From Elainella sp. Prado103 (GTDB lineage: Bacteria; Cyanobacteriota; Cyanobacteriia; Elainellales; Elainellaceae), in the NCBI GenBank assembly GCA_025454395.1, contig JALOOM010000019.1, positions 1 to 49,694 of the forward strand: a stretch of DNA of 49,694 nucleotides, read 5' to 3'. Both the position numbers and the translations under genes were made by a program. A model generated the notes under the pieces. That model did not search any database, was not told where the DNA came from, and saw nothing but the letters and a program-made list of their open reading frames with translations. Below are positions 1 through 8,581 of the stretch, piece by piece (positions within the stretch are counted from its first letter, which is position 1; every line of letters begins with the position of its first letter).

Positions 1-702
1 AAAAAGGACACAGTCGAACATTTTCCATTCCACCCCAAAATCAGTTTCCTCGCTAATACCTGAAATCCTCCAAAGAGAACAACCAAGAATCTGAGCCCTT
101 ATTTAAGCCCGAATTTAGTCCACATCAGTGGACTTAAGCTATTAGCTCGGAAATTAATTTCCGAGCAGGTTTATTGAACTCAGAAAATTAATTTCCGAGC
201 AGGTTTATTGGACTCAGAAAATTAATTTTCCAGTAACCTCACTGAACTCAGAGCATTAATTTCCGAGCAGGTTTATTGAACTCAGAAAATTAATTTTCCA
301 GCAAGATTATTGAACTTAGAGCATTAACTTCCCAGTAACCTCACTGAACTCAGAGCATCAATTTCCGAGCAGGTTTATTGAACTCAGAAAATTAATTTTC
401 CAGTAACCTCACTGAACCCAGAAAATTAATTTCCGAACATTGATTTCCGAACAGGCTTGATTGGGCAGTCAGCCTCAAAATTCAGCTTAAAATTCAGTTC
501 AGAATATTGACCTCCGAACCAGCTTCCTCACAACAGCAAGATTCCCCAAAGAAAATGCCAGAAGGACAGCGGGAACTTTTCTATTCGATCGACACTCATT
601 CCCCCTAGCGATGCATTTCAGGCTAGGAACTATTGCCAGAATAGGCATAGCTGTTCTCTAGCACAGATTATCAGATGAATTTGAGGTCGCTCCGAGGTGA
701 GT
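1..702. other. Non-coding 5' region with tandem repeat array
   Basis: No convincing gene lies here. Bases 1-144 are AT-rich and show nothing I recognise. Bases 145-447 hold the 34-bp tandem repeats listed separately. Bases 448-540 contain decayed fragments of the same motif (TTTCCGAAC, CTCCGAACC). The last part is the leader of the Asp/Trp-rich protein gene. Confidence 0.7.
145..447. repeat. 34-bp tandem repeat array, about 8.5 copies, with a 22-bp palindrome at its left end
   Basis: Head-to-tail units begin at 176, 210, 244, 278, 312, 346, 380 and 414, each exactly 34 bp. The common core is GAACTCAGAAAATTAATTT. Two unit types occur: A ends in CCGAGCAGGTTTATT (176, 244, 346) and B in CCAGTAACCTCACT or a variant (210, 278, 312, 380). 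The order is A-B-A-B'-B-A-B, then a decayed unit. At the left edge, 145-166 is a perfect 22-bp inverted repeat with arms GCTCGGAAATT and AATTTCCGAGC, whose right half is the repeat core. The length is not a multiple of three, so this is not coding. There are no spacers, so it is not CRISPR. Confidence 0.95.
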
Positions 703-1497
703 ATGAAACCCAACTCCGTAACTTCAGCCGCAATTTTAGCCCTAAGTTCTGTTTGGCTCCCTATTTTTTCGCCACCCGGACTCAGCTTTCCCTTGCCCTG
801 GATGTTTCCCATGGCGAACCGGCAAGCTGAAGCTCTTTGCATTGATGCCGCTGAATCTCAAGGATGGCGCGTGGTCGATGTGGGTGATCATAACCAGTTT
901 GCAGGTGGCGCAGAGATGGTGTTGCAAGTGCGCAATGATCGGTTTGATTCTCAGAATACAGCTTATACCCTAGGTTGTAACTATGCAGCCCCGACGGGTC
1001 AAGTGCAGCTCTACCATCTGGCCGATCGACGGAATCGCCAGGAGGATTGGTTCGATCCACACCACAATCCTCGTTCCGATCGAGATAACCATTGGGATAA
1101 TGACTGGGATGATGACTGGGATGATGACTGGGATGGCGACCACGAGAATTGGGAAGAAGACTGGGGTGGTAGGAGAGATGATCGCTGGAATGATAGATGG
1201 AATAACCATAGAGGTGATCGCTGGAATGACTACGAAAACGATTATCGCAGTGATTCCGATTGGGATAATTGGCGTTATGATGGTGGTCGGGTCAGTAGTC
1301 GGAGAGATGCTGAAGGAATTGCACGTCAGGCGATCGAGTCAGAGTTGGGAGTAAATGCCGGTTCTCGCCGGATTCAGATTGATCAGTCTCGACAGGATAA
1401 TCAACGCTGGTATGTAGAAGGTGATGTGAATGGGACTCCCTTTGTAGTGCGCATTCGTTCAGAAGATGGCACCGTTGAACGATTTATTCTACGCTAA
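703..1497 (+). CDS. Secreted Asp/Trp-rich hypothetical protein
   Basis: I do not recognise a characterised function. The ATG at 703 is preceded by GAGG five bases upstream; a GTG at 697 in frame would add two residues. The N-terminus looks like a signal peptide (hydrophobic stretch, residues about 8-32). A conserved-looking segment of about 60 residues follows, with two cysteines (CIDAAESQGW and LGCNY). A long low-complexity stretch (about 115-195) is dominated by Asp, Trp, Asn and Arg, including three tandem copies of a GACTGGGATGAT-type 12-mer (about 1102-1137). The last 60 residues form a compact tail ending in FVVRIRSEDGTVERFILR that resembles a small PepSY-like fold, which is inference only. 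The gene converges on the TamB-like gene, leaving three bases between the stop codons. Confidence 0.75.
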   Translation: MKPNSVTSAAILALSSVWLPIFSPPGLSFPLPWMFPMANRQAEALCIDAAESQGWRVVDVGDHNQFAGGAEMVLQVRNDRFDSQNTAYTLGCNYAAPTGQVQLYHLADRRNRQEDWFDPHHNPRSDRDNHWDNDWDDDWDDDWDGDHENWEEDWGGRRDDRWNDRWNNHRGDRWNDYENDYRSDSDWDNWRYDGGRVSSRRDAEGIARQAIESELGVNAGSRRIQIDQSRQDNQRWYVEGDVNGTPFVVRIRSEDGTVERFILR

Positions 1498-1500
1498 CCG

Positions 1501-4500
1501 TTAAGGATCTACCCTTTCTTCTGCGGTGACAACCTGGATCAACGGCAGAGATTGCCAATGTTCCAAATGAAATTGGCGATCGATGTAGCTAAACCCAATT
1601 TTAGCGGGTTCGATGGCGATCTCTCGCACCTTGACCCCATCCAGATGTAGTTCGCCCTTGAGTTGGGGCTGGCTGGGTGATCCACCGATGGCTGCCACTG
1701 CTTGGATCTGTCCAGTTAAATCGATCGGTAACTGGAATGCCTGCTGCATCTGTGATAGTGAGATGCCTGTCAGTTCTGCCTGTCCAGCAATCATTTCAGT
1801 CGTTGCCTGCCCCTGCAAGCGTAGTTTAGCATCTAGAAATTGGTGGCTGTTCGTTCCCCAGCGGAATCCAGCAGCTTCGATCGTCGGTATTTGCAGGGAT
1901 TCGCCTTCCAGTTCAAACTGAGCCGCAATTTGATCAATCCCATAGTGGGCTGATCGCCAGTGAGTACCGCTCAAACTTAGCTGAGCCTGGATTCCCGTTG
2001 GGGCAGAACGTAAGTGGGCTTGAGCAGAGATTTGACCTTGCAGTTGAGTCAGCAAAGCAGCTAAATCTAGGGACTCGAGATCAAATCTGCCCTGGCTGGC
2101 AGACTCAATTTCTTGAATCACTGGAGAGGCCGGAGGAGGGAGAGTTTGCATCCATGCTGCGATCGGGAGCCCAACCAGCAACTCATGCAATTCACCTTGC
2201 TCAATCGCGATCTGACCTTGCCACTGTTGGGTTGCCCGATCGAGTTGACCAGAAAACTGTAAGCGGTTTTGTCCCCAATCAAGGTTACCTTGGCTGAGGG
2301 TAAGCAACCCTGCGGCATAATGCAGCTTACCTTGTAGATTAGTTGATAGAGACTGATCAGAAAAACTAGGGGATGAAGGGCTGAACTGGCGAGGTGATAG
2401 ATGGGTGAATCCTGGCTGTTGAATCTCAACAATGGCTGTGGCGATCGGTTCATTCGGCTGTTTGAGGTCAATCTGCAACTGGCTATCCAGCCATCCCTGT
2501 ACAGAACCCAGTGAAATGGAGCCAATGCTGGTAATGGGCATCAGGTTGAATTTTGCCAGGGGTAGCCGCCGAATTTGAGCCGAGATTTGATCGTCGTACC
2601 ATTGCCCCTCTACTTGTGCCTGATCTTGCTGAATGGCAAAGGTCGTGGCTTGTCGAGGGTTGAACCATAGGGCAAGCCGATCCTGTGATCCGCGCAGATC
2701 CAGTCCAATTTGTTGCGCTTCAAACTCAATCTGTCCTTGCAACGGCTCAAACTGAAAATTCGCAATTCTGAAGCGATCGAGTTGGGCCGTACTGACAAGA
2801 TGAGGTTGATCCAAGGTGCCGGTAATTTTGCCTTGGGCTGACAACCAGCCTTGCAGATCGATCGGCAGATCTAAACCGGGAATTGTCGTCAAATCATAGT
2901 CTTGAATATTCACTGCCAGATCCATAGCCGCAATCCCTACAGGAGTCTGATGTTCCCATTGCGGGGTAACCGATCCAGAGATGGCAGCTTGGGCAATTCC
3001 AGCTTGGTGAATCTGCAGTCGATCGCCTAACCAGGCAAATTCCGCTTGGATCGGCTGCTCTAGACCCAGTAAGCCTACCCATGTTAACGCTGCTGTTGCT
3101 TGGGTTGTAGCCAAGCTGAGATTGTTGACTCTCCCCCAGAGATCGATCGATCCTGCTAAGTGGCCAGCTTGTCTAGATGGAAAAGGTAACGGTGATGGGA
3201 ATGACAATAGTAATGGTAATTGATCAATCTCGATCTGATTGCCCACAATCTGTGATCGCCATTCTCCTTCTGCCACCGACAGCTTAGCTGTGACTGCACC
3301 GACTCCTAGAGCGATCCGTGCCGAACCCACGGCTTGCAGTCGATCCAGCCAATTGACTGGTTGCAGTGGGGATTGAAGATCTCCTTGCAAATGTAATTGG
3401 GCTTGGAGCAGGGGCGAACTGGGTGGCACCGCCTGGAGTGATGGATCCGAGGTAGCCTGATCCGCCAGGAACGATCGCCCTAAGCCCAACTGAGATAAAT
3501 CGACCTGAGCTGCCGTCAGATCCGCTTGCCATTTGCCTTGCTGAAGCTGAGCTGCCGCAGTCACCGTTCCCGACCCAATCTGCACGATCGTGTCTTGCAA
3601 TGTTAATCGATCGCGGTCGAGCTGGATTTTCCCCTCAGCCGGATAGCTGCCTTGATCAAGCTGCCACTGGGCTATTACCTTAGGCTGATCATGATCTACC
3701 GTAATCTGGGCCGTGGACTGGAATTGACCCAGTTGGAAAGTATCTAGCTCACCTGTTTGATTAACAACTTGGTTAACGATTTGATTAAATAATTTATCTT
3801 CAGATTGATCAACTACTTCATCTTTAGAGAACTGGATTTTTCTATCATCTGAACCATACAATTCGGTTAATCGATCGGCTGGTAAATTCACAGCAACATT
3901 CACCTGAGCACTATCCTCTTCCAGCCAAACTTCTGCTTGAGTGGTGATTTGTCCTCCAATCACGGGTTTTGCCAGAATCTGTTGAATCTGCAAATAGTCA
4001 TCCGACAGGGATAAGCTGAACTGACCTTGTACTTCAGCAATTTCTAATCGATCGAATTTCAACGGTTTGGCTGCGATGGCCGTACCGGATAAGACAGGTT
4101 GAGTCAAGGATCCGGTCAAGCGCAAATTATCCGAAGTCAGAGCCCCTGCAACCGGAAACGGCACCTCTAACTCCAGGGTTTGCATGAAGGGAGCAGCATC
4201 AACGTAAGGCACTTGAGCAGAGAGGTCAAACCCGTGCTGCAAGTCAATCGTCCCCGCCAGTTGAAAGGGAATTTGCCCAAAATTCAGTTCACCTCGTTGC
4301 AGATGAATTTGTTGGTTCTGCAATTGGATCTGGGCTTCAACCCCGGTAAATGGGTTGGGTTCCCCTTTGGCTTGTAGGGCTCCCCCTGTGAGTTGGGCCT
4401 GACCAGAGATAATTGGTAGTTGAGTGGGTGGAATGGTTAGATCGACTTGGGCATTGAGTTTCCCTGCCTCGACTCGCAGATCAGTGGGAATCAACGGGGT

Positions 4501-5349
4501 GAGTGATGGCAGATCCAGGTTCTTGAGATCGATCGCCAACTGCGTGGAGCCGGACGCAAGTTGCAGATCTCCTTTGACATCAATCCAGCCCTGATCCGAT
4601 CGATCAGGCCCCGCCAGTTGTGCTTTCAGGTCAAACTGGAGTCGATCGTCCTGATCGAGGAGTCGCAATCCACCGTTGAGATGCTGCCAAGTCAGTTGCG
4701 TCAACCGCTGAGAAATATCCCAGGGTGGATCATCAGGCTCTACTTCTGCATCCAGCGTCATGACTTGAGGCACCAGAGTAACCGTGGCATCCCTCCAGCG
4801 CAGTTGTTCCAGCTCAATGGGCGCATCCTGATCGAAAACCAATTCCAGATTTAACCAGTCCCCTGCCCCATCTTGAACTATATAGGCTGTGGGCCGCACC
4901 AAGGTGATGGTGAGTTGGAGTTGCTGCTGCTGTAGAGCTCGAATTGGATCAAAGTTGACCTCGATCGCCTCGGCGGTGATTGTATCTGGATCGGTAGCGG
5001 TGGCTGGAACCTGAGATGCCCCAAACCGAATACTTGACCAACTCACCCGTTCAACCGCTCCCAATTGGATCGGCCGATCCAACGCCTGGCTAAATTCTTG
5101 AGTGAGGATTGGTACCCATTGCGCTTGTAGTTTTCCCAGCCCCCAATTGGCCGAAACCCCTCCTAACAAGATCAAACTGCTAAAGACAATCGTGATCGGT
5201 GATCTGAGTCTTTTACCTGGTTGATTAGACGATCGATCAGACTGCTGATTAGACTGCGTCGGTTGTAGACCTGATCCGGGCTGCAACAATCTGATTGGGA
5301 AGCCTGGTTTTCCGTGATCTTTCAATTGGTTGTGATCGCAACGTTTCAT
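1501..5349 (-). CDS. TamB-like translocation/assembly protein, C-terminally truncated
   Basis: This is an inner-membrane-anchored, periplasm-spanning protein of the AsmA/TamB superfamily, which in diderm bacteria helps supply lipids or assemble the outer membrane. The N-terminus has a cytoplasmic tail and one membrane segment (about residues 50-70). A typical cyanobacterial TamB opening follows (RPIQLGAVERVSW, then IRFGASQVPATATDPDTITAEAIEVNFDP). The remainder is a long series of beta-rich repeats with phrases such as GSPSQPQLKGELHLDG and LTGSLTQPVLSGTA. At 1282 residues it is shorter than the roughly 1500-2000 usual for cyanobacterial members. It stops inside the repeat region, without the terminal DUF490/TamB_C domain. 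No continuation is visible in any frame to its left, where another gene converges on it. Function may be partial or altered. Confidence 0.8.
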   Translation of the reverse strand: MKRCDHNQLKDHGKPGFPIRLLQPGSGLQPTQSNQQSDRSSNQPGKRLRSPITIVFSSLILLGGVSANWGLGKLQAQWVPILTQEFSQALDRPIQLGAVERVSWSSIRFGASQVPATATDPDTITAEAIEVNFDPIRALQQQQLQLTITLVRPTAYIVQDGAGDWLNLELVFDQDAPIELEQLRWRDATVTLVPQVMTLDAEVEPDDPPWDISQRLTQLTWQHLNGGLRLLDQDDRLQFDLKAQLAGPDRSDQGWIDVKGDLQLASGSTQLAIDLKNLDLPSLTPLIPTDLRVEAGKLNAQVDLTIPPTQLPIISGQAQLTGGALQAKGEPNPFTGVEAQIQLQNQQIHLQRGELNFGQIPFQLAGTIDLQHGFDLSAQVPYVDAAPFMQTLELEVPFPVAGALTSDNLRLTGSLTQPVLSGTAIAAKPLKFDRLEIAEVQGQFSLSLSDDYLQIQQILAKPVIGGQITTQAEVWLEEDSAQVNVAVNLPADRLTELYGSDDRKIQFSKDEVVDQSEDKLFNQIVNQVVNQTGELDTFQLGQFQSTAQITVDHDQPKVIAQWQLDQGSYPAEGKIQLDRDRLTLQDTIVQIGSGTVTAAAQLQQGKWQADLTAAQVDLSQLGLGRSFLADQATSDPSLQAVPPSSPLLQAQLHLQGDLQSPLQPVNWLDRLQAVGSARIALGVGAVTAKLSVAEGEWRSQIVGNQIEIDQLPLLLSFPSPLPFPSRQAGHLAGSIDLWGRVNNLSLATTQATAALTWVGLLGLEQPIQAEFAWLGDRLQIHQAGIAQAAISGSVTPQWEHQTPVGIAAMDLAVNIQDYDLTTIPGLDLPIDLQGWLSAQGKITGTLDQPHLVSTAQLDRFRIANFQFEPLQGQIEFEAQQIGLDLRGSQDRLALWFNPRQATTFAIQQDQAQVEGQWYDDQISAQIRRLPLAKFNLMPITSIGSISLGSVQGWLDSQLQIDLKQPNEPIATAIVEIQQPGFTHLSPRQFSPSSPSFSDQSLSTNLQGKLHYAAGLLTLSQGNLDWGQNRLQFSGQLDRATQQWQGQIAIEQGELHELLVGLPIAAWMQTLPPPASPVIQEIESASQGRFDLESLDLAALLTQLQGQISAQAHLRSAPTGIQAQLSLSGTHWRSAHYGIDQIAAQFELEGESLQIPTIEAAGFRWGTNSHQFLDAKLRLQGQATTEMIAGQAELTGISLSQMQQAFQLPIDLTGQIQAVAAIGGSPSQPQLKGELHLDGVKVREIAIEPAKIGFSYIDRQFHLEHWQSLPLIQVVTAEERVDP

Positions 5350-5964
5350 CCTTTATCCTTTTTGTTTTCCCCAAGTCGTTTCCCTAAATGACTGACCGTA
5401 AATAGCCGATCGTGAAGCGATGATTCAACTGAAATCCGAACATTTTGGGGGCATATTAGAGTAAACGATGATTCAGAATCATTTGTTGCAAAATTCACAC
5501 AATTACTAGCCTAATTATCTCTGGATTAGAGTTCCGGATTAGAGTTCCTATGTTTAACTCCTTATTTATAAACCAATCTCAAGTTTTCCACTTACCCCGA
5601 TCGCATCACCCAGTTGGGCAATTTAACACCGCCCTTTCGATGCATCCATCCTCAACCCGCCTGCTCTCCCCTGCTCACCCGTGACGCACCCAAAACCCTG
5701 CCAGCCCATCAAAAATATCGTTCCCGTTTGACGGTTTGACGATTATAGCGCTACTCATGGCAAATCTTAGGGCAGGTTGCCGCTTCTTAAATAATTCAGC
5801 CAATCTTGCTGCTGAACCAAACTTGTTATTGTGAGAGAGGCAGGGGGAACCACTCGGCTAGACATCCAATCTGGAAAACAGCGATGACCCTCTGAAGCTC
5901 TAATCTAAAAACCAGCACAATTCTGGAAAACGGTACCCTAAAGAGCCAATGAGGAGGTAGACAA
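5350..5964. other. Divergent intergenic region, tamB-like / DUF1400
   Basis: This 615-bp spacer separates two divergently transcribed genes and should hold both promoters. Visible structure: an inverted repeat with 7-bp perfect arms and a 1-bp centre (ATGATTC-A-GAATCAT, 5468-5482), a possible operator, and a tandem duplication GGATTAGAGTTCC x2 (5523-5548). No gene is supported. Confidence 0.6.
5468..5482. promoter_or_regulatory. Perfect inverted repeat, possible operator
   Basis: ATGATTC and GAATCAT flank a single A, upstream of the TamB-like gene. The symmetry suits a dimeric regulator, but no regulator can be named and chance symmetry is possible. Confidence 0.25.
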
Positions 5965-6624
5965 TTGAACATCAAGATCGAGCGAGCGATCGGGCAGTTA
6001 TCCCAATGGTGGCGCTATGGAACGGTGACGCTGCTGTTTCTGGGTTTTATTAATGTTCACCCTACTGTTGTTTATGCCTCTGAAACGCTCGTTGTCACCT
6101 ATGGTTTACTCCAAGCCAGCCTGCCGATCGCCGATCTAGAAACGCTGGCGGAAACAGGAGAAACCTCCAGTAGCTTGCAGTTTTACCTCAGTTTAAGTGG
6201 GCTAGATCCACTCGTCTTACGCAATCTATTGACGATGGAACTTGGAGCTAGCTCAACCTTCATGGATGGACTGCTCAATTCGGAATCTGGCAATCAGTTA
6301 CTCTCCCAAATGAGTGAAGTGATCCACTTACCCCCCGATCGCCCTACCATTCAGGTCTTAAAATCGGAATCGCCTACACCTTCACCGACGATAGACCATC
6401 AAGATACTAATCAGGATGCTAATCAGGATACTAATCAGGATGCTAATCAAAACGCTAATCAGGATGCTCTCAGAATTGCCCTGATTCAAGCAGCCAGCGA
6501 TCGACAAGTCACCCTTCTCGAAGTGTTGCAACAATACCCAACCTCGAAGGTTTACTTAGATGCGGCTAAACTGATCCGCTTTATGAATAGCTTGGAGTCA
6601 CCGATTGTAGAAGAGGCTCGATGA
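5965..6624 (+). CDS. DUF1400 domain protein with expanded QD(T/A)N linker
   Basis: This matches the cyanobacterial DUF1400 family, which is often fused to the N-terminus of secreted alpha/beta hydrolases. Here it stands alone at 219 residues with no hydrolase. A TTG start is set by a strong GAGGAGGT ribosome binding site (5951-5958) six bases upstream. A signal peptide (about 18-39) is followed by the first DUF1400 part (LVVTYGLLQASLPIADLETLAETGE, then FYLSLSGLDPLVLRNLL). The second part (LRIALIQAASDRQVTLLEVLQQYPT) comes after a linker. The linker carries tandem QDTN/QDAN/QNAN units (residues 146-167) encoded by 12-bp repeats. The role is unknown; it is probably exported. The stop lies five bases from the convergent VTT gene. 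Confidence 0.75.
   Translation: MNIKIERAIGQLSQWWRYGTVTLLFLGFINVHPTVVYASETLVVTYGLLQASLPIADLETLAETGETSSSLQFYLSLSGLDPLVLRNLLTMELGASSTFMDGLLNSESGNQLLSQMSEVIHLPPDRPTIQVLKSESPTPSPTIDHQDTNQDANQDTNQDANQNANQDALRIALIQAASDRQVTLLEVLQQYPTSKVYLDAAKLIRFMNSLESPIVEEAR
6400..6468 (+). repeat. In-frame 12-bp tandem repeats in DUF1400 gene
   Basis: Units of the type AATCAGGATGCT / AATCAGGATACT repeat about five times and encode alternating QDTN and QDAN. They sit in the linker between the two conserved halves of the domain, a tolerant place for expansion. Confidence 0.85.
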
Positions 6625-6629
6625 GCCGC

Positions 6630-7382
6630 TTACTCAACTCGGATGATGTCTCGCAGCCCAAGCCAGTTGTAACGTTGAACTCCCCAGGGTAATCCGACTA
6701 GCAACACTACAAATAAGACGGCAATGGTCAGTCCTAGCAGCCAGCCTCCGGTCAGGGCTGAGCCCAGATAGGTGAGGAAGAAGATGCAGGGAATGACTCC
6801 AAACAGACAGGCGATCGCATAGATCGGGAAGGAGAGTCCGGAGATGCCTGCACCATAACTGACTAGATCGTAAGGTAAAAATGGCATCAGGTGGCTGACA
6901 AAGACGAGCCAGCCGAGATAGATTTCGCCTCGATGGTTAGATAAATAAATAGCTTTTCCGAGCAGCACTCGCACGACCGATCGGCCGAGGGTACGTCCGA
7001 TAAAATAGGCGGCTAAACTGCCGAGATAGATGCCAACGATACCAAAAGCACCTGCTAAGAACGGATCCCAGATCGCACCGGCGGCCACGGTGATTGGAGT
7101 ACTGGGAATCGGGCCAATCACAATGGCTAGAAACAAAATGCCAATGTAGATCAGCACTCCCAGCCAACCTAATGCCTGCATCGATTGGACTAATCGTTCC
7201 GGATGGGAAAAATCAATGCTGGTTTGGGTAAAGAGCCAGCTAGCGATCGTTAGACACAGAATGAGTAAACCACAGGCAATACTGTTTTGAGGAGATAATA
7301 ATTTTCCGAACTGCCATCGGCGGGGCAACCATTTTCCAGCCAAGAGCTTCCGCAAAGGATGGCGTGAACGAGAGTGCGGCAT
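6630..7382 (-). CDS. TVP38/TMEM64 (VTT/DedA-like) membrane protein
   Basis: Integral membrane protein of the VTT superfamily (TVP38/TMEM64), whose relatives include DedA transporters and eukaryotic lipid scramblases; the substrate of this branch is not settled. After a basic N-terminus there is a membrane segment (about 34-52). The signature region follows: a Gly/Pro-rich re-entrant stretch (GPIPSTPITVAAGAIWDP) and IYLGSLAAYFIGRTLGRS. A second re-entrant-like motif (LMPFLPYDLVSYGAGISG) and two to three C-terminal membrane spans come next. The length of 250 aa is ordinary for the family. It is the last of a run of minus-strand genes (M28 peptidase, two small membrane proteins, this), but the 233-bp gap upstream suggests its own promoter. 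Confidence 0.85.
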   Translation of the reverse strand: MPHSRSRHPLRKLLAGKWLPRRWQFGKLLSPQNSIACGLLILCLTIASWLFTQTSIDFSHPERLVQSMQALGWLGVLIYIGILFLAIVIGPIPSTPITVAAGAIWDPFLAGAFGIVGIYLGSLAAYFIGRTLGRSVVRVLLGKAIYLSNHRGEIYLGWLVFVSHLMPFLPYDLVSYGAGISGLSFPIYAIACLFGVIPCIFFLTYLGSALTGGWLLGLTIAVLFVVLLVGLPWGVQRYNWLGLRDIIRVE

Positions 7383-7576
7383 AGAGATGATCCACGAGAT
7401 ACGCTGTTCAAAGCAGGAGGGTCAAAGGAGGGGGTAAACATCGATCGGGCGCTTTCCCGAAATCGGTTTAACCCAGATCCGCAACATTCTGTTACGAAGA
7501 ATCCCCACCATGATAATGTATCTGCACGGATGCTTTCAGAACGGATAGTGACAGGAATTTAGCTGTACCTCTGGCT

Positions 7577-7607
7577 GTCCCTTGAGTTGTCCCTTGAGTT
7601 GTCCCTT
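7577..7607. repeat. 12-bp tandem repeat (GTCCCTTGAGTT x2.6)
   Basis: Two exact copies plus GTCCCTT, in the spacer upstream of the VTT gene and just past the stop of the next upstream gene. Confidence 0.9.
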
Positions 7608-7615
7608 CACTGGGC

Positions 7616-8113
7616 TTAGCGGTTGGGTAAGCCAAAAATCAGCAGATGCAGTAGGAAGCCGGAAAGAATGCCGTAGGAACAGGACAGCAACGATCGGGTG
7701 GAAAGGCGGTTGTTCAGTAGCGTTAAGACGCTGAGGGTCAGGGAGATCACAAATTCACCGAGCGGGATCGTATGACTAAATTGAGTGCTGACAAAATTGA
7801 CTAATACTAACAGCACTAAGATCCACACTAGCCCGATCGCAAACAGATTTACTTCCAAAACGCGATCGGCGGTACGAGGCGATCGACCGGCAAAGAAGCT
7901 ACTGTAGGTAAGCACAATCGGAGGTAGAGCGGCCGCAGCTAAACTCCGCAGTCCGGCTTCTAAGCCCACAGCAAAGGCTTCTACAATGGCACTGATCAAT
8001 AACCCCAAAACTGCTGCGTTGGCTGCCACAATCACCAACCGATTTAAAGCATAAACCAGTGGACGATTTTTGCGGGTACTTTCGTCACTGGAACGAACAG
8101 GCGATCGAGACAT
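7616..8113 (-). CDS. Hypothetical four-helix membrane protein
   Basis: I do not recognise the family. The 165-residue product begins with a charged, Ser/Arg-rich cytosolic tail (about 1-20). It then has four hydrophobic segments, roughly 24-48, 53-75, 87-108 and 118-155, the last possibly two short helices. No catalytic or metal motif is visible. It lies 88 bp downstream of the small HTH/TM gene on the same strand, so the two may be co-transcribed. Codon and base use match the neighbours. A small cyanobacterial membrane protein of unknown role is the safest reading. Confidence 0.65.
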   Translation of the reverse strand: MSRSPVRSSDESTRKNRPLVYALNRLVIVAANAAVLGLLISAIVEAFAVGLEAGLRSLAAAALPPIVLTYSSFFAGRSPRTADRVLEVNLFAIGLVWILVLLVLVNFVSTQFSHTIPLGEFVISLTLSVLTLLNNRLSTRSLLSCSYGILSGFLLHLLIFGLPNR

Positions 8114-8201
8114 CTTGGTACAAGAATGGGGATACGGATCAGATCACCTCTTACTATGACGCGCCCGCCGCTAGCATCACCACTACCCCAGGAAGGATTC
8201 C

Positions 8202-8492
8202 TCATCCATGGGGCAGATACACACCGTTGGCATACTGCCATGCAATGCCATCTGGATCGAGCTGCTGAGTCCATGCACTGAAGTTGGGCTGCCGCTTTCG
8301 ACGGCGCAAAATTTTGGTTGTGGTGCCTAACCGTTGGGCCAATTGGCGACTCGACAGGGTAGTTGAACCCACTTCATCTAATAAAGATAGGTATGTGTCC
8401 CACAGCACAAACAGGGCAGCGATCAAGATCAGCACGACGGCTTCAGGACGTTTGAGCAGATTGGAGGGGACGTTGGCAGCAGACTCGGTCAT
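8202..8492 (-). CDS. Small membrane-anchored protein with HTH-like C-terminus
   Basis: 96 residues from the ATG at 8492; a TTG at 8519 would add nine residues that look unrelated. The N-terminal part contains one membrane segment (AVVLILIAALFVLWDTYLSLL). A helix-turn-helix-like segment follows (LSSRQLAQRLGTTTKILRRRKRQ), then NFSAWTQQLDPDGIAWQY. The combination of LAQRLG, RRRK and DPDGIAWQY recurs in small cyanobacterial HTH-like proteins that I know only as uncharacterised. A membrane-tethered DNA-binding or adaptor role is possible but is inference. Upstream is a 15-bp tandem duplication; the 4-TM gene follows 88 bp downstream. Confidence 0.6.
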   Translation of the reverse strand: MTESAANVPSNLLKRPEAVVLILIAALFVLWDTYLSLLDEVGSTTLSSRQLAQRLGTTTKILRRRKRQPNFSAWTQQLDPDGIAWQYANGVYLPHG

Positions 8493-8538
8493 ATTGCACG
8501 ATATCCAGCTAAACGGCAAATTTAGACGATGAGTAAGG

Positions 8539-8568
8539 ACTGAGAGCGATCAAACTGAGAGCGATCAA
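8539..8568. repeat. 15-bp tandem duplication (ACTGAGAGCGATCAA x2)
   Basis: Two perfect adjacent copies between the M28 peptidase stop and the small HTH/TM gene. Confidence 0.9.
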
Positions 8569-8581
8569 TCAGCATGATCCA

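Noticed and set aside
145-447. Possible CRISPR array
   Set aside because: Units are contiguous 34-bp repeats without unique spacers, and no cas gene is in the window.
983-1354. 123-aa plus-strand frame inside the Asp/Trp-rich gene
   Set aside because: It is a shadow of the low-complexity repeats (many Ile/Met/Thr runs) in another frame, without its own ribosome binding site.
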